This document shows, piece by piece, positions 63,468 to 64,000 of a stretch of 64,000 nucleotides of DNA. Within the stretch, counting starts at the first letter, position 1; each line of letters opens with the position of its first letter. The DNA comes from Pectinophora gossypiella (taxonomy: Eukaryota; Arthropoda; Insecta; Lepidoptera; Gelechiidae), in contig NC_065406.1 of NCBI RefSeq assembly GCF_024362695.1, positions 744,001 through 808,000 on the forward strand, written 5' to 3'. The notes under the pieces are model-generated. The model did not search any database. It saw nothing but the letters and a program-made list of their open reading frames with translations, and was not told the DNA's origin. The position numbers and the translations under genes were made by a program.

Positions 63468-63649
63468 TGGCGTGTGCTGCGTGGTCGGGCTGCTACTGGT
63501 GATAGCGACTGCGTACGACATGCAGCTGGCGCGCGAGGTGCGCCGGCGCCGACGACGTGCTGCTAATATGCGCGGAGACTCCAGCGAGAACAGCTCCCGT
63601 GATCTCAAGCTCGACTTGAATGGACTTGATGGCATTACTGTTTCTAAGG
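63468..63649 (+). CDS. nrf-6-like: NRF-6-like protein, coding exon 5 (gene continues)
   Basis: Residues 368 (split, Leu) to 428. The acceptor is CCAACAG; the phase-2 join gives FQVLLGVCCVVGLLLVIATA, the first membrane helix (about residues 368-385), ending in AYDM as the family's usual T-x-Y-D motif. A basic stretch (REVRRRRRRAANMR) follows on the presumed cytosolic side, then a Ser/Asp-rich linker. The donor is AAGG|GTAAAG, phase 1. The acyltransferase-3 domain with about ten helices is expected downstream but not in the window, so the protein is incomplete here. Confidence 0.9.
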
Positions 63650-64000
63650 GTAAAGACTACATACACAGACAGCCTTCCAATTATTAATTAATTAAAATTT
63701 TTGAGATCGAAGGTTGTTTTTCTTAGTTAACAAAATATGAGATTATAATCTTGTCAAGTAGGGATTACATACAACATTTTAAATGCTCTAACTTAAATAG
63801 GTTGGTACAAAAACTCTTCACCGATCGAATCTCCAATATAAACATGAATTTATGATGGCTATAAGTTATTAATGTCCCGTCTTAGGCAACTTAATTGCCG
63901 ACCGACTTTTGAAGACCTTCACCACTTAACCTGAACCAATACTTTGTATTAAAGATTACTTAATAATGTAATAAATATATTAATTCAATAAGTTTGTATA
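63650..64000. other. start of intron 5
   Basis: AT-rich, no repeats recognised; runs off the window. Confidence 0.5.

Overview
The window looks like nuclear DNA of a moth or butterfly (Lepidoptera). It is AT-rich, intron-rich and packed with short 5'-truncated retroelement tails, tRNA-headed SINEs, palindromic MITEs and Helitrons of lepidopteran type. This assignment rests on pattern recognition, not on a search.

Two protein genes are supported, both on the + strand. (1) A compact two-exon gene at about 9522-11982, with TATA box, initiator, GTAAGT donor and phase-matched acceptor. It encodes 214 residues: an acidic N-terminus, a bipartite nuclear-localisation-like motif, a CCHH zinc finger and a C-terminal block. 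The last two resemble the N-terminus of the type-B DNA polymerases of Maverick/adintovirus-type elements. (2) The 5' part of a nose-resistant-to-fluoxetine (NRF-6-like) gene, with coding exons at 13178-13853, 52450-52569, 58195-58328, 60404-60576 and 63468-63649. These join in phase into 428 codons: signal peptide, acidic linker, NRF domain and first membrane helix. The acyltransferase-3 membrane domain expected of the family would lie beyond the right edge. Intron 1 is 38.6 kb.

Almost everything else is transposable-element sequence. Family names used here: jockey-type LINE tails (over 20 pieces; one at 45744-46395 keeps 147 codons of reverse-transcriptase C-terminus); LINE-P and LINE-R (RTE-like 3' ends); LINE-D and LINE-E (other LINE tails); SINE-A, SINE-B and SINE-C (tRNA-type heads); SINE-5S (tRNA-like plus 5S-rRNA-like head); MITE-1 to MITE-7 (palindromic or terminal-inverted-repeat elements); Rep-F (carries the CRE palindrome TGACGTCA); Rep-I and Rep-N (unclassified); and Helitrons at 7969-8395, 16243-16512, 29099-31225 and 50619-50682.

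Layout: 1-9480, repeats; 9489-11982, zinc-finger gene; 12420-13177, GC-rich promoter of the NRF gene; 13178-13853, NRF exon 1; 13854-52449, intron 1 with the densest nests (Helitron with a 134-bp satellite at 29.1-31.2 kb, retroelement nests at 40.9-41.8 kb and 44.6-46.4 kb); 52450-63649, NRF exons 2-5 separated by MITEs and SINEs; 63650-64000, start of intron 5. Target-site duplications let many insertions be ordered in time. The most unusual observations are the zinc-finger gene, a central domain shared by three SINE families with different heads, the 5S-headed SINE, two chimeric retro-inserts, and a Helitron that has grown a higher-order satellite.
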